Shown: in pieces, positions 1 to 10,468 of the stretch
Position numbering within the stretch: the first letter of the stretch is position 1
How the letters are laid out: each line of letters begins with the position of its first letter
Source of the DNA: Marinobacter confluentis
Lineage (GTDB): Bacteria > Pseudomonadota > Gammaproteobacteria > Pseudomonadales > Oleiphilaceae
Assembly: GCF_004785685.1 (NCBI RefSeq)
Contig: NZ_SRPF01000005.1
Span: 62,001-126,000 of the forward strand
Direction of reading: 5' to 3'
DNA: 64,000 nucleotides
Program-made: the position numbers and the translations under genes
The notes under the pieces: generated by a model
What the model saw: the letters and a program-made list of their open reading frames with translations, nothing else
What the model was told of the DNA's origin: nothing
Databases searched by the model: none

Positions 1-115
1 GGGAGCCAACAACCCAGGGGGTCAGATCCGCAGTGCCCAGCAGACCCTGACCAATCAGAATCGGGTAGCTGCGGTCGCCCAGATCAACGTTCAGCTCTCT
101 GGTAATCTCATGCAT
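1..115 (-). CDS. aroB: 3-dehydroquinate synthase, N-terminal fragment
   Basis: The first 38 codons of a gene that runs off the left edge. The translation begins [19 protein letters not shown] and continues into an IGQGLL segment, the normal start of AroB, which cyclises DAHP to 3-dehydroquinate in the shikimate pathway in the cytoplasm. The ATG lies inside the end of aroK (the stop of aroK is within ATGCATGA), so the two genes overlap by 8 bases and are probably translationally coupled. aroK-aroB order behind the pil operon is typical of Pseudomonas-like bacteria. The catalytic residues lie outside the window. Confidence 0.9.
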   Translation of the reverse strand, partial: MHEITRELNVDLGDRSYPILIGQGLLGTADLTPWVVGS

Positions 116-674
116 GTTTCTTACCCTCTTTGCCAACCTTTCTTACCTGCCTGGGCGATTTCGGGTTCATCTGGTTGATCAGTTGGCGAACGACCAGGCG
201 CGGACTTTTTCGATCTGTAAACATCACAATATCCGCAAGCTGGGTGTAAAGCGGATCTCTCAGCGCGAACAGTCGCCGCAGCACCGCCTCAGGATTGTCG
301 TTCTGAAGCAGGGGCCGGTTCTTATCTTTGCGGGTTCGCTCAACCTGCTGTTCAATTGATGTTTTCAGGTAGACAACGACGGCGTCGCGTTTGAGATGGG
401 GGTGATTTTCTTCCCGCATCACTGCACCTCCGCCGGTCGCCAGAACAGACTCGGGCTCATCGGCAAGCTCATTGAGCATGGCTGTCTCTCTCTGCCTGAA
501 ACCGTCCTCGCCCTCGACATCGAAGATCCAGGGAATGTTGGCCCCACATCGCTCTTCAATGATCCGATCAGAATCCATAAAGCGGTAGCCCAGCTCCCTG
601 GCCAGCATTCGGCCAATGGTGCTTTTGCCGGCGCCCATTGGGCCAACCAGGACAACTCGTTTAGGCAGGGACAT
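108..674 (-). CDS. aroK: Shikimate kinase
   Basis: A 188-residue P-loop kinase that phosphorylates shikimate at the 3-OH with ATP. The Walker A motif GPMGAGKST sits at residues 11-19, the substrate-binding DSD at about 34-36, the GGGA turn at about 80-83 and the lid arginines in the segment KDKNRPLL. Length is normal for AroK. The gene overlaps aroB by 8 bases and lies downstream of pilQ on the same strand. A strong terminator separates it from pilQ, so aroKB probably has its own promoter in the 85 bases before the start. Confidence 0.96.
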   Translation of the reverse strand: MSLPKRVVLVGPMGAGKSTIGRMLARELGYRFMDSDRIIEERCGANIPWIFDVEGEDGFRQRETAMLNELADEPESVLATGGGAVMREENHPHLKRDAVVVYLKTSIEQQVERTRKDKNRPLLQNDNPEAVLRRLFALRDPLYTQLADIVMFTDRKSPRLVVRQLINQMNPKSPRQVRKVGKEGKKHA

Positions 675-756
675 AGCTCATGCTCACGTATGTTCAGGCG
701 GGTGAGAATATCACAGGGTCAGCCTTTCCATAAGTTTCCACAAATCAACCACCAAA

Positions 757-788
757 AAAAACCGCCGTGGAGACGGCGGTTTTTTTTG
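757..788 (-). terminator. Intrinsic terminator after pilQ
   Basis: A perfect 8-bp stem (761-768 with 773-780, ACCGCCGT/ACGGCGGT, loop GGAG) is flanked by an A run on the left and eight T on the right. It can therefore terminate on either strand. It lies 13 bases beyond the pilQ stop and would end the pilMNOPQ transcript. Confidence 0.88.
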
Positions 789-800
789 CAGTGAGACCCG

Positions 801-2933
801 TTACTGAATCAGGTCGCTCTTGATGATCTTGGGCGTGATAAAGATCAACAGTTCGCTGCGCTCGTCGATGTGCTCAGTGCGCTTGAACAGTCGGCCGAGG
901 TAGGGGATGTCCCCCAGGAACGGTGTCTTGGTCGTGGTGGTTGCCACTTCAGACTGGAAGATACCACCGAGCACGACTGTTTCGCCGTTACCAACCAGTA
1001 CCTGAGTGGTCACCGAGTTGGTATTGATAGAGGGAATACCACCGGTCACTTCGCCTCGCGAATCCTGATTCACCACCAGATCCATAATGATCTTGTCGTC
1101 CGGTGTGATCTGCGGGGTGACTTCCAGGGACAGTGCCGCTTCCTTGAACGAAACTGACGTTGCACCGCTTGAAGACGCTTCCTGATAGGGAATCTCTTCA
1201 CCGGATTTGATGGACGCGGTCTGGCGGTCTGCAGTGACTACTCGAGGCTGCGACACAACCTCGGCCTGACCATCGCTCTCGAGCGCCGAGAGTTCCAGAT
1301 CAACCAGATAATCATCGCTGCCCCAGCCGAGGGCAAAGGAAGAGGCGCCTTGTCCGGTTACACCCAGATCAACTGCAAGCGCTCCCGGGAACGTCGTTTC
1401 AAATCCAACACCCGGAGCCGATGAATCCCGACCATCCTGAACGCCGTCGAGTGAACCGCCAACGGACACTACACTGCCGTCGCCGCGGATATCGTAAGCA
1501 GCACCACCCCAGCGAACACCAAGGTCCTCGGCAACGTTGGTCTGGGCGCGAACGATTCGCGCCTCGATAGACACCTGGCGAACAGGCACGTCCCAGGTGG
1601 TGACCAGACGACGGATTTCATCCAGCTTCTCCGCCGTTTCACGAACGCTGATGGTATTGGTTCGGGCGTCAGAGGAAACAAAGCCCCGCGAGGAAATAAG
1701 CTCTTCGTCCGCCTGGATTAGGGAAACCACATCGGCCGCTTTGGCATAGTTCACCTGAATGATGTCCAGACGAACCGGAGCCAGTTCCGCAATCTGCTTG
1801 TTGGTTTCAAGCTCGAGGCGCTCACGAGCCGCAATTTCGTCAGCCGGTGCTACCAGCAGGACATTACCGATCTGGCGCTTGTCCAGACCTTTGGTTTTGA
1901 GAATCAGATCCAGCGCCTGATCCCATGGCACGTTCTGCAAGCGAAGTGTGATGCTGCCGCTGACGGTATCGCTGGCTACCAGGTTGAGGCCAGTAAAGTC
2001 AGCAATCAGCTGCAGCACTGAACGCACTTCGATGTCCTGGAAATTCAGGGAGAGCTTGTCACCGGTATACGGGAACTTCTCTTCACGACGGGATTCGGCT
2101 TCCTGCTCGGTCAGTTGTTCAACGCTGACGGTGAACTCACTGCCTGACTGATAGGCGATATAGTCGTAGTTGCCTTCAGGACGAATCTCGACCACGGCAC
2201 TGCCATTCTCGATGAAAGTATCAATGCGGGTCACGGGTGTTGCGAAATCGGTTACATCCAGCCTGCGACGGAGATTCTCCGGGACTGTGAGGCTATCCAT
2301 GGTAAGACGAATCTTGCCACCGAGCTCGGATAGGTCAACGGGGGCACCTGCACTGCCAAGATCGACAATGACACGTCCTTCTCCATCTTTGCCGCGGCGG
2401 AAGTCGACACCGGCAAGCTCATCGGCACCAGACGACGCGCTGGCGCTGGCGCCCATCACAGCAGACGAGGAAGAGGAAGAAACCGAAGTCGATCCGCCGG
2501 ATTCAGACCCGATAACCATAACGAGACTGTTCTGGTTGCGGACGGTTTCATAGGGAACCAGCTCCGCCAGGTTGAAAATCAGGCGGGTGCGGTCACTGGT
2601 CTCTACCACTGTCATGCTCTGGGCATTACCGGAGCCAAGGGAGATATTCCGGGAATCAAGGCCGCTGGTTGTACCCCGCAGATCCACGGCGATTCTCGCC
2701 GGTCGCTCGATGGTATAACCGGTCGGTTCCGGTGGGGCACCGTCAAAAGACAGAGTAACCTCCGTTCGGTCGCCGGACAGTGACGAAAACGACACGTCTT
2801 CCAGAGTGACCGCATTGGCCAGGCCGGACAACAACCCAAGAGCAATCATGCTGACGTATACATTGAGTTTTCTAAACATCGCTAGCCTCGACCCTAAACT
2901 TTTTTGTTCGTGCATGTTTCTTTCACTATTCAT
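801..2933 (-). CDS. pilQ: Type IV pilus secretin PilQ
   Basis: The outer-membrane secretin through which the type IV pilus passes. From the chosen ATG it is 710 residues: a signal peptide with hydrophobic core YVSMIALGLLSGLANA, AMIN-type beta domains (VDLRG, ENLRRRLDVTDFATPV), an STN/N0 domain (LSLNFQDIEVRSVLQLIADFT), an N1 domain, and the secretin barrel ending in VVLGGIFQSE and SELLIFITPKII. The frame is open upstream to 2996, but the ATG at 2933 has a strong TAAGGAG and begins 11 bases after the pilP stop. A later ATG at 2879 (MFRKLNV) also has a GAGG and would give a shorter signal peptide. It is the last gene of pilMNOPQ. Confidence 0.95.
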   Translation of the reverse strand: MNSERNMHEQKSLGSRLAMFRKLNVYVSMIALGLLSGLANAVTLEDVSFSSLSGDRTEVTLSFDGAPPEPTGYTIERPARIAVDLRGTTSGLDSRNISLGSGNAQSMTVVETSDRTRLIFNLAELVPYETVRNQNSLVMVIGSESGGSTSVSSSSSSAVMGASASASSGADELAGVDFRRGKDGEGRVIVDLGSAGAPVDLSELGGKIRLTMDSLTVPENLRRRLDVTDFATPVTRIDTFIENGSAVVEIRPEGNYDYIAYQSGSEFTVSVEQLTEQEAESRREEKFPYTGDKLSLNFQDIEVRSVLQLIADFTGLNLVASDTVSGSITLRLQNVPWDQALDLILKTKGLDKRQIGNVLLVAPADEIAARERLELETNKQIAELAPVRLDIIQVNYAKAADVVSLIQADEELISSRGFVSSDARTNTISVRETAEKLDEIRRLVTTWDVPVRQVSIEARIVRAQTNVAEDLGVRWGGAAYDIRGDGSVVSVGGSLDGVQDGRDSSAPGVGFETTFPGALAVDLGVTGQGASSFALGWGSDDYLVDLELSALESDGQAEVVSQPRVVTADRQTASIKSGEEIPYQEASSSGATSVSFKEAALSLEVTPQITPDDKIIMDLVVNQDSRGEVTGGIPSINTNSVTTQVLVGNGETVVLGGIFQSEVATTTTKTPFLGDIPYLGRLFKRTEHIDERSELLIFITPKIIKSDLIQ

Positions 2934-2944
2934 TGTGCCGCTCC

Positions 2945-3526
2945 TTAGCCCTCTGCCTCGCCGTCCAGCGTCAGCGAGCGCGGACGCTCGACCCATCCGC
3001 CGCGACCATTGGGAACGATCTCGATCAACTCAACCCGGGTTTCGTTGACACCAATAATCCGGCCATAGTTCTGACCCATATAATTACCAGTCCTGACCCG
3101 ATGAATGCCGCCGGTGTTATCCCGGATCAGCGCAAAAAGATTGCCTGATCCAGAACCCGAATCTTCACCCGCTTCTCTGTTCAGGGTTCCGACCATCGTC
3201 AGCTCTTTCAGCCCAAAGTTTTCCAACACCTCTTTTGGCCTGTCCAGATCCGGCTCAATGTCACTGATGGGCTCCTCATCCATCATGGTGAGCTGAACGT
3301 CCACCGGCGGCTCGAAAGGCGCTCTGCGATCTGCAGCCGAATAGGTGAAGGCTTCATAGGATTTGAATTCCGGGAGGGGCTCTACGAACCCCCTTGGCTT
3401 TGCCCGTGTCTCGGCCATGAACTGGTCAAGGTCGGAGAATCCGTTACCCTGGGAACACGCCGTCAGCAGTGAAACCAGACCAATACCAAAACAGGCTTTC
3501 ATTGCATGCTTCAGACTCATGCTCAC
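2945..3526 (-). CDS. pilP: Type IV pilus lipoprotein PilP
   Basis: A 193-residue inner-membrane lipoprotein of the pilus alignment complex. It has a signal sequence with lipobox LLTAC (Cys at residue 24), a flexible linker, and a C-terminal HR-type beta domain (LTMVGTLN...LIRDNTGGIHRVRTGNYMGQNYGRI) that contacts the N0 domain of PilQ. The start overlaps the pilO stop by four bases (ATGA), which argues for coupling. The C-terminal EIVPNGRGGWVERP is typical of the family. Confidence 0.95.
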   Translation of the reverse strand: MSMSLKHAMKACFGIGLVSLLTACSQGNGFSDLDQFMAETRAKPRGFVEPLPEFKSYEAFTYSAADRRAPFEPPVDVQLTMMDEEPISDIEPDLDRPKEVLENFGLKELTMVGTLNREAGEDSGSGSGNLFALIRDNTGGIHRVRTGNYMGQNYGRIIGVNETRVELIEIVPNGRGGWVERPRSLTLDGEAEG

Positions 3527-4134
3527 TCCCCTGCCCTGTATCGATAGGTGCGCGCAACCACCTGCATGTTCAATCGCTCTCCGTCACCGGCAGCCGGTGT
3601 TATCTTGAGGTCATGCAGCGTTACGATCCGGGGCAAGCCGGCAACGCTACTGACAAAACTTGCGAGCTCATGATAAGAGCCATCGACGCGAATATTGATC
3701 GGCAGTTCTGAGTAGAAGTCACGCTGAACCTCCCCCTGAAGCGCGACTTCCTGCAGCTCCAGACCACTACCGAGTGCAGTATTGGTAATGTCCTCAAGCA
3801 GCCCGGGCACTTCTGTCTCGCTCGGCAACTGGCGCACGAGCGCCCCGAAGGTTTCCTCCATCTCCACCATCTGGGACTTGAAGACTTCGAGGTTGGCAAC
3901 CTGGTAGGCCTTGCTTTCGTAGCGCTCACGCAGTTGCTGCTCTTCCTGTTTGACGCGCTCAAGTGCCACATACTGATCCTTTATAAAGAACCAGTAGCCA
4001 CCGCCCAGAATCAGGCCAAACACCAGCAACGCAACAATCGCCTTGACAGGTGCCGGCCAGATTCCGGCGTTGTTGATATCAAGATCATTGATATCGAATT
4101 CATTCAGTTTCTGCATGGAGTCCGCGAGGCTCAT
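3523..4134 (-). CDS. pilO: Type IV pilus inner-membrane protein PilO
   Basis: A 203-residue bitopic protein: short cytoplasmic tail, one membrane helix (about 30-50, IVALLVFGLILGGGYWFFI), a periplasmic coiled coil (DQYVALERVKQEEQQLRERYESKA) and a ferredoxin-like C-terminal domain. It pairs with PilN in the alignment complex that links the motor side to PilQ. The start overlaps the pilN stop by one base (TAATG) and its own stop overlaps pilP. Confidence 0.95.
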   Translation of the reverse strand: MSLADSMQKLNEFDINDLDINNAGIWPAPVKAIVALLVFGLILGGGYWFFIKDQYVALERVKQEEQQLRERYESKAYQVANLEVFKSQMVEMEETFGALVRQLPSETEVPGLLEDITNTALGSGLELQEVALQGEVQRDFYSELPINIRVDGSYHELASFVSSVAGLPRIVTLHDLKITPAAGDGERLNMQVVARTYRYRAGE

Positions 4135-4696
4135 TATTCATCCCCCTTTTCGGGCTCTGGCGTTTTCTGCTGTACGGTCAGGTTGAACTGGCTATACCCA
4201 GCCCTGCGACTGTCGGCAGATGCAACGTTTGAGAGATTGGGATTGGTAAACCACTCGGAGTCCTCAAAGCGACGCATCAGGGAAGCGATCCGGCTGTTGG
4301 ATTCGGACATGCCCACAATGCTCAACCGCTCGCCAGTCTTGCTCAGGTCAGTGTAATAAAGTCCGTCTGGCAGCGTTCTGACCAGTTCATCGAAAACCCG
4401 CACGATCACCGGGCGCTTGCCCTGGAGATCCTGAATGACCCGCATACGTGCCAGCAGTTCATCACGCTTGCGCTTGAGGTCTTCAATTTCCTTGATCTGC
4501 TGATCCAGCTGCTTTGTCGCGGTTTCGATATAGGCATTGCGCGATTCCTGATAGGCAATCCGGCCATCCATATCGCTTTTCCAGAGAAACGCCAGGCCGC
4601 CCGCAATGATAGCGGCGCCAAAAATCATCACAACGAACTGCTTCTGCTTTTCCGCCCGTAGCTCTTCGCGCCAGGGTCTGAGGTTAATCTTTGCCA

Positions 4697-4697
<1 letters not shown>
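4134..4697 (-). CDS. pilN: Type IV pilus inner-membrane protein PilN
   Basis: 187 residues. The N-terminal INLRPWREE motif (residues 4-12) is the PilM-binding peptide typical of PilN, and is followed by one membrane helix (about 22-42), a coiled coil (about 50-85) and a ferredoxin-like domain. It anchors cytoplasmic PilM to the membrane and heterodimerises with PilO. Its ATG shares one base with the pilM stop. Confidence 0.95.
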
Positions 4698-5973
<1,276 letters not shown>

Positions 5974-8454
5974 ATGTCTCATTTGTTGCGCACATCTCGC
6001 CTCTTTGCCTGGTTCTTTGTTGTCGGTCTCAGTATCGCCACCCTGGTTGGTTCCGGATTCTATCTTTACCTTCGACCCGGTTTGCCAGCGGTTGAACAGC
6101 TTCTGGACATTAAACTTCAGACCCCACTACGGGTCTACAGCGCAGACGACAGATTAATAGCAGAATTCGGTGAAAAGAGAAGGGCACCAGTCACAATAGA
6201 ACAGATCCCTACAATTCAGTTACATGCGTTTCTCGCGGCGGAAGACGCCCGTTTCTATGAGCACTTCGGGGTCGACATCAAAGGCCTGATGCGGGCTGCA
6301 ATCGAACTGGTCTCCACCGGCGAGATCCAGTCTGGCGGCAGCACCATCACAATGCAGGTTGCAAAAAATTACTTTTTGTCACGCGACAGGACGTTTATTC
6401 GCAAGTTCAACGAGATACTTCTGGCTCTTCAGATTGAACGTGAACTGGATAAAGACCGCATCCTGGAGCTGTACCTGAACAAAATCTATCTGGGTAACCG
6501 GGCTTATGGAATAGAGGCTGCATCGGAGGTTTACTACGATAAACCGGTTGCCGAATTGTCCCTGGCCCAGATGGCCATGCTTGCAGGTCTACCGAAAGCC
6601 CCTTCTGCCTTTAACCCGATTGCCAATCCTGAGCGGGCGGGTATCCGGAGAAACTGGATCCTGGGGCGCATGCGGGACCTTGGTTACATCACAGACGATG
6701 CCTTCGAGCAGGCATCAACAGCGCCGATAACCGCCAGCTACTATGCGCCGTCGACCGAAGTGGACGCCGACCATATCGCCGAAATGGCCCGAAAGGAGAT
6801 GGTCGACCGTTTCGGTGATGCTGCCTACACCGATGGCTATACGGTCAAGCTGACCGTGAACAGCAAACGACAGCAGGAAGCCACCGATGCGTTGCGTGCC
6901 GGACTCGAAGCCTATGACCAGCGGCACGGCTTTCGGGGCCCGATTGGCCAGGTATCCGAAGCCGACCTTGCCCCGGACAATCTGCCCGGACTGATGGCCG
7001 GCTACCCGAGAGTCGCCAGTCTGATCCCCGCCGTGGTGACTGCCGTTAAGGATGAAGACGCCGTTGCCGAGATCTATGCGCGTACCCTGGGGGAAGCGAT
7101 CATACCGTTTGAAACCATGACCTGGGCCCGACGCTACAAAACCGAAGATCTTACCGGGCCAGAGCCGGAAAAACCCTCGGACGTGGTTGATGTTGGCGAC
7201 ATCGTTTACGTAAAAACCATGGAAATCCAGCCGGTCCAGGCCCCGACAGAAAATTCGCCCGAGCAAGCTCCGGAGACCGACAACCGGCTGCAGCTTGCGC
7301 TATCCCAGGTGCCGAAGGTTCAGGGCGCGCTGATCTCGCTTGAGGCAAAAACCGGTGCGGTTGAGGCTCTGTCGGGCGGCTACAGCTTCAGCCAGACGAA
7401 GTACAATCGGGCAACTCAGGCGCGTCGCCAGCCAGGGTCAACATTTAAACCCTTCCTCTATCTGAGCGCTCTGGAAAAGGGGAAAACCCCGGCCAGCATC
7501 TACAACGATGCACCCATTGTATTTGATGATTCGGAGCTGGAAACCACCTGGCGACCACAGAATTCATCCGGGCAGTTCTATGGTCCGACGAGGCTTCGGG
7601 AAGCACTTTACCGCTCGCGCAACCTGGTATCCATTCGCCTGCTTCGAGACCTTGGCATCGAATCAACCATCGACTACCTCAAGCAGCTGAAAATTCCGAC
7701 CGACGATATGCAGAAAGACCTGTCGCTCTCGCTCGGCAGCGGCCTGCTGACTCCTATGGATCTGGCCCGGGGTTTCGCGGTGATTGCCAACGGCGGCTAC
7801 GACGTGGAGCCCTACTTTATAGAAAGCATTACCGACGTTAACGGCGAAGCGCTCTACACCGCTCCGGACACCGTGCTTTGCGACCGGGACTGCGAGAAAA
7901 AGCAGGCTGAACTCAATGATGACGCAGGCGAAAAAGAACCGGAGACACGACTGGCCGAACGCCTGGCAGACGAACGCGCCGTCTATATTCTTCATTCAAT
8001 GATGCGGGACGTGATCCGCCTGGGCACAGGGCGCCGTGCACTGGCACTGGGACGCGATGACATCAGCGGAAAAACCGGCACCACCAATGAACAGCGCGAC
8101 ACCTGGTTTGGCGGCTTCAATCACGACATGGCCACGACTGTGTGGGTCGGATTCGACCAGCCGGCACCCCTGGGCCGTAGCGAATTCGGCGCCAGCACCG
8201 CACTCCCGATCTGGCTCGACTATATGGAAGATGCGTTGAAAGGCCAACCATCATCGCTGATGCCTCGCCCCAATGGCATCGTGAACGTACGAATTGACTC
8301 CGAAACCGGCAAACGTGCCCGGCCGGGACAGGAAGGCGCTATCTTCGAAGTGTTCCGTGAGGAAGACGCACCACCGCAGCTGGATCCGGACGACGAGCCC
8401 AACGAATCCGGGGACAATGGCGGCGGAGGAGATTTTTCGCGCCAGATCTTCTGA
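5974..8454 (+). CDS. ponA: Penicillin-binding protein 1A (bifunctional)
   Basis: An 826-residue class A PBP that polymerises glycan strands and cross-links peptidoglycan in the periplasm. It has an N-terminal membrane anchor (about 8-30), the GT51 glycosyltransferase with EDARFYEHFG (about 90) and GGSTITMQVAKN, an OB-like insert with a Pro/Glu-rich linker (EPEKPSD), and the transpeptidase with STFK (in RQPGSTFKPF), SRN (in YRSRNLVSI) and KTGT (in SGKTGTTNEQ). The tail is acidic and Gly-rich. It is divergent from pilM, as in Pseudomonas. The ATG at 5974 lacks a strong Shine-Dalgarno, but the protein start MSHLLRTSRLF fits the family. Confidence 0.96.
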   Translation: MSHLLRTSRLFAWFFVVGLSIATLVGSGFYLYLRPGLPAVEQLLDIKLQTPLRVYSADDRLIAEFGEKRRAPVTIEQIPTIQLHAFLAAEDARFYEHFGVDIKGLMRAAIELVSTGEIQSGGSTITMQVAKNYFLSRDRTFIRKFNEILLALQIERELDKDRILELYLNKIYLGNRAYGIEAASEVYYDKPVAELSLAQMAMLAGLPKAPSAFNPIANPERAGIRRNWILGRMRDLGYITDDAFEQASTAPITASYYAPSTEVDADHIAEMARKEMVDRFGDAAYTDGYTVKLTVNSKRQQEATDALRAGLEAYDQRHGFRGPIGQVSEADLAPDNLPGLMAGYPRVASLIPAVVTAVKDEDAVAEIYARTLGEAIIPFETMTWARRYKTEDLTGPEPEKPSDVVDVGDIVYVKTMEIQPVQAPTENSPEQAPETDNRLQLALSQVPKVQGALISLEAKTGAVEALSGGYSFSQTKYNRATQARRQPGSTFKPFLYLSALEKGKTPASIYNDAPIVFDDSELETTWRPQNSSGQFYGPTRLREALYRSRNLVSIRLLRDLGIESTIDYLKQLKIPTDDMQKDLSLSLGSGLLTPMDLARGFAVIANGGYDVEPYFIESITDVNGEALYTAPDTVLCDRDCEKKQAELNDDAGEKEPETRLAERLADERAVYILHSMMRDVIRLGTGRRALALGRDDISGKTGTTNEQRDTWFGGFNHDMATTVWVGFDQPAPLGRSEFGASTALPIWLDYMEDALKGQPSSLMPRPNGIVNVRIDSETGKRARPGQEGAIFEVFREEDAPPQLDPDDEPNESGDNGGGGDFSRQIF

Positions 8455-8480
8455 ACAATGGCGGCGACTAATAGACGTCC

Positions 8481-8517
8481 ATAAAAAAACCGACGGCTCT
8501 AACCGTCGGTTTTTTTG
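8481..8517. terminator. Bidirectional terminator between ponA and maeB
   Basis: An 8-bp stem ACCGACGG (8489-8496) pairs with CCGTCGGT (8503-8510), with an A7 run before it and a T7 run after it. It lies between two convergent genes and can serve both. Confidence 0.9.
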
Positions 8518-8531
8518 TCCCCGAAAGGCGC

Positions 8532-9797
8532 CTAGATGATATCGTCCATCGACTTAAGCGGGTAATGCGCCGGGTAAGGGTTGCGCGCAACCCCCGAGTC
8601 CACGGCTGCCCGGGCAACCGCTGCTGGAACCACTTCCAGCAGGCGTACGTCCATCGGCTTCGGAATGATGTATTCACGGCCAAACTCGAAGCTTGCAACG
8701 CCATAGGCCTCACAGATTTCCTGTGGCACAGGCTCTTTTGCCAGTTCACGAATGGCATGAACCGCCGCAACTTTCATCTCTTCGTTTATCGCTGTCGCAC
8801 GAACATCGAGCGCGCCGCGGAAGATGAACGGGAAACCAAGCACATTGTTGACCTGATTCGGGTAATCAGAGCGACCTGTCGCCATAATCAGATCGTCTCG
8901 GGTTGCCAGCGCTACTTCCGGGCTGATTTCAGGATCAGGATTGGAGCAGGCAAAAACGATGGGATTTGGCGCCATCAATTTGAGTTGATCAGCAGTTAAC
9001 AGGTCGGGACCGGAAAGACCGAGAAACACATCAGCGCCGTTCATCGCGTCATCCAGGGTGCGACGATCAGTGTCGTTCGCAAACATCGCCTTGTACTGAT
9101 TCAGGTCATCACGACCAGAGTGGATCACACCCTTGCGGTCCAGCATAAAGATGTTCTCGGACCGAACGCCACAGCTTACAAGCAACTTCATACAGGCAAT
9201 CGCAGCGGCACCAGCCCCCAGGCAGACCACTTTGGCCTCTTCGATTTTCTTGCCCTGAAGCTCCAGTGCATTGATCATACCGGCAGCGGTCACGATCGCG
9301 GTACCGTGCTGATCATCGTGAAAAATCGGCACATTGCACTTTTCAATCAACGCACGCTCAACTTCAAAGCACTCTGGCGCCTTGATGTCCTCAAGGTTGA
9401 TACCACCAAAGGTATCGGCAATGCGCTCGACGGTTTCAATAAAAGCCTGAGGGCTTTCGGAATTGACCTCGATATCAAAAACATCGATACCGGCAAAGCG
9501 CTTGAACAGTACGCCTTTGCCTTCCATTACCGGCTTGCTCGCCAGCGGACCCAGGTTACCCAGCCCAAGAATCGCAGAGCCGTCCGAAATAACGGCAACC
9601 AGGTTGCCCTTACCTGTGTACTTGTATGCGTTCTCCGGGTCTTTAGCGATCTCGCGGACCGGCTCGGCAACCCCGGGGCTATACGCCAGGGAAAGGTCGC
9701 GGGAGGTTTTGGTGGGCTTGGTGATTTCAACACTCAGCTTACCAGGCCGCGGCTTGGCGTGATATTCAAGGGCTGCTTCTTTCAGATCTTGAGACAT
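8532..9797 (-). CDS. maeB: Malic enzyme, NADP-type, without phosphotransacetylase domain
   Basis: 421 residues. It decarboxylates malate to pyruvate with NAD(P)+ reduction. The malic domain contains [34 protein letters not shown] and [12 protein letters not shown]. The nucleotide domain has [16 protein letters not shown] and SNPDPEI. Many MaeB proteins carry a C-terminal PTA-like domain and are about 750 residues long; this one ends at KSMDDII and is the short form. The frame opens with a GTG at 9803, but the ATG two codons later (MSQDLKEA) has better spacing from GGA and was chosen. A supply of NADPH for lipid storage would fit, but that is inference. Confidence 0.93.
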   Translation of the reverse strand: MSQDLKEAALEYHAKPRPGKLSVEITKPTKTSRDLSLAYSPGVAEPVREIAKDPENAYKYTGKGNLVAVISDGSAILGLGNLGPLASKPVMEGKGVLFKRFAGIDVFDIEVNSESPQAFIETVERIADTFGGINLEDIKAPECFEVERALIEKCNVPIFHDDQHGTAIVTAAGMINALELQGKKIEEAKVVCLGAGAAAIACMKLLVSCGVRSENIFMLDRKGVIHSGRDDLNQYKAMFANDTDRRTLDDAMNGADVFLGLSGPDLLTADQLKLMAPNPIVFACSNPDPEISPEVALATRDDLIMATGRSDYPNQVNNVLGFPFIFRGALDVRATAINEEMKVAAVHAIRELAKEPVPQEICEAYGVASFEFGREYIIPKPMDVRLLEVVPAAVARAAVDSGVARNPYPAHYPLKSMDDII

Positions 9798-9985
9798 TGC
9801 CACTGTTCCGTTTTTTTAACGTTTATAGAAAGGGGACCACTGTGGTGGGAGTTCCCAGCGGAGCGCGACATTATGGCGCGAAGCCCGAACGCAGACAAGG
9901 CCCCACTGAGCATTTCCTGTACAGTCAATAAGCCATATCGCGTATACCGGTTCCAGCGACCAAGCCTGCCGTACGGTGCAACAGG

Positions 9986-10016
9986 CACAAAAAAAGCGCC
10001 CTTGGGCGCTTTTTGG
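9986..10016. terminator. Terminator after rpmE
   Basis: A 7-bp perfect stem AGCGCCC/GGGCGCT (9995-10001 with 10004-10010) lies between an A run and a T run. It is 22 bases beyond the rpmE stop, in the gap before malic enzyme on the same strand. Confidence 0.85.
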
Positions 10017-10031
10017 ATCCAGGATCGGGGA

Positions 10032-10253
10032 TCAGGATTTCTTGCCAGCGATTCTGCCGCCGAAGCGCTTCTGGAAGCGATCAATACGGCCACCGGTATC
10101 CATCACCTTCTGCTTGCCGGTGTAGAACGGATGGCACTGGGAACAGACATCCAGTTGCAGATCCTGGGTGAAGGTTGAACGGGTCTTGAATGTATTGCCG
10201 CAGGAACAGGTTGCGGAAATCTCTTCGTACTTGGGGTGAATACCTTCTTTCAT
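10032..10253 (-). CDS. rpmE: 50S ribosomal protein L31, zinc-binding form
   Basis: 73 residues, the normal length. The cysteines in CSCGN and [14 protein letters not shown] form the zinc site of the C+ (RpmE1) type rather than the zinc-free RpmE2. The ATG is preceded by GAGGTTAGCC. The gene is divergent from priA, as in many gammaproteobacteria. Confidence 0.97.
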   Translation of the reverse strand: MKEGIHPKYEEISATCSCGNTFKTRSTFTQDLQLDVCSQCHPFYTGKQKVMDTGGRIDRFQKRFGGRIAGKKS

Positions 10254-10468
10254 GGCTAACCTCGGTCGGTCATGCCGCTACCAGATCGCGGGATCGGATT
10301 TGACCCTGGCGTCAGGCACCGCATGTTTGAATCAAATGGCAAGACGGGGCACAATCATGCCCTGCCTGAAACAGACCGCGAATCTTACTGACAAACAGAG
10401 TTGCAGGCAAGCCCTTATCGCTGCTGTCAAGCATTTGTACCTATACCATCTCTCCACTGGAGCCAAAC
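10254..10468. other. rpmE-priA intergenic region
   Basis: 215 bases between two outward-facing genes. It must contain both promoters. No convincing gene, and no strong -35/-10 pair, was seen. Confidence 0.35.

Noticed and set aside
2934..2996. Upstream extension of pilQ
   Set aside because: It overlaps pilP and has no ribosome site, while ATG 2933 has TAAGGAG.
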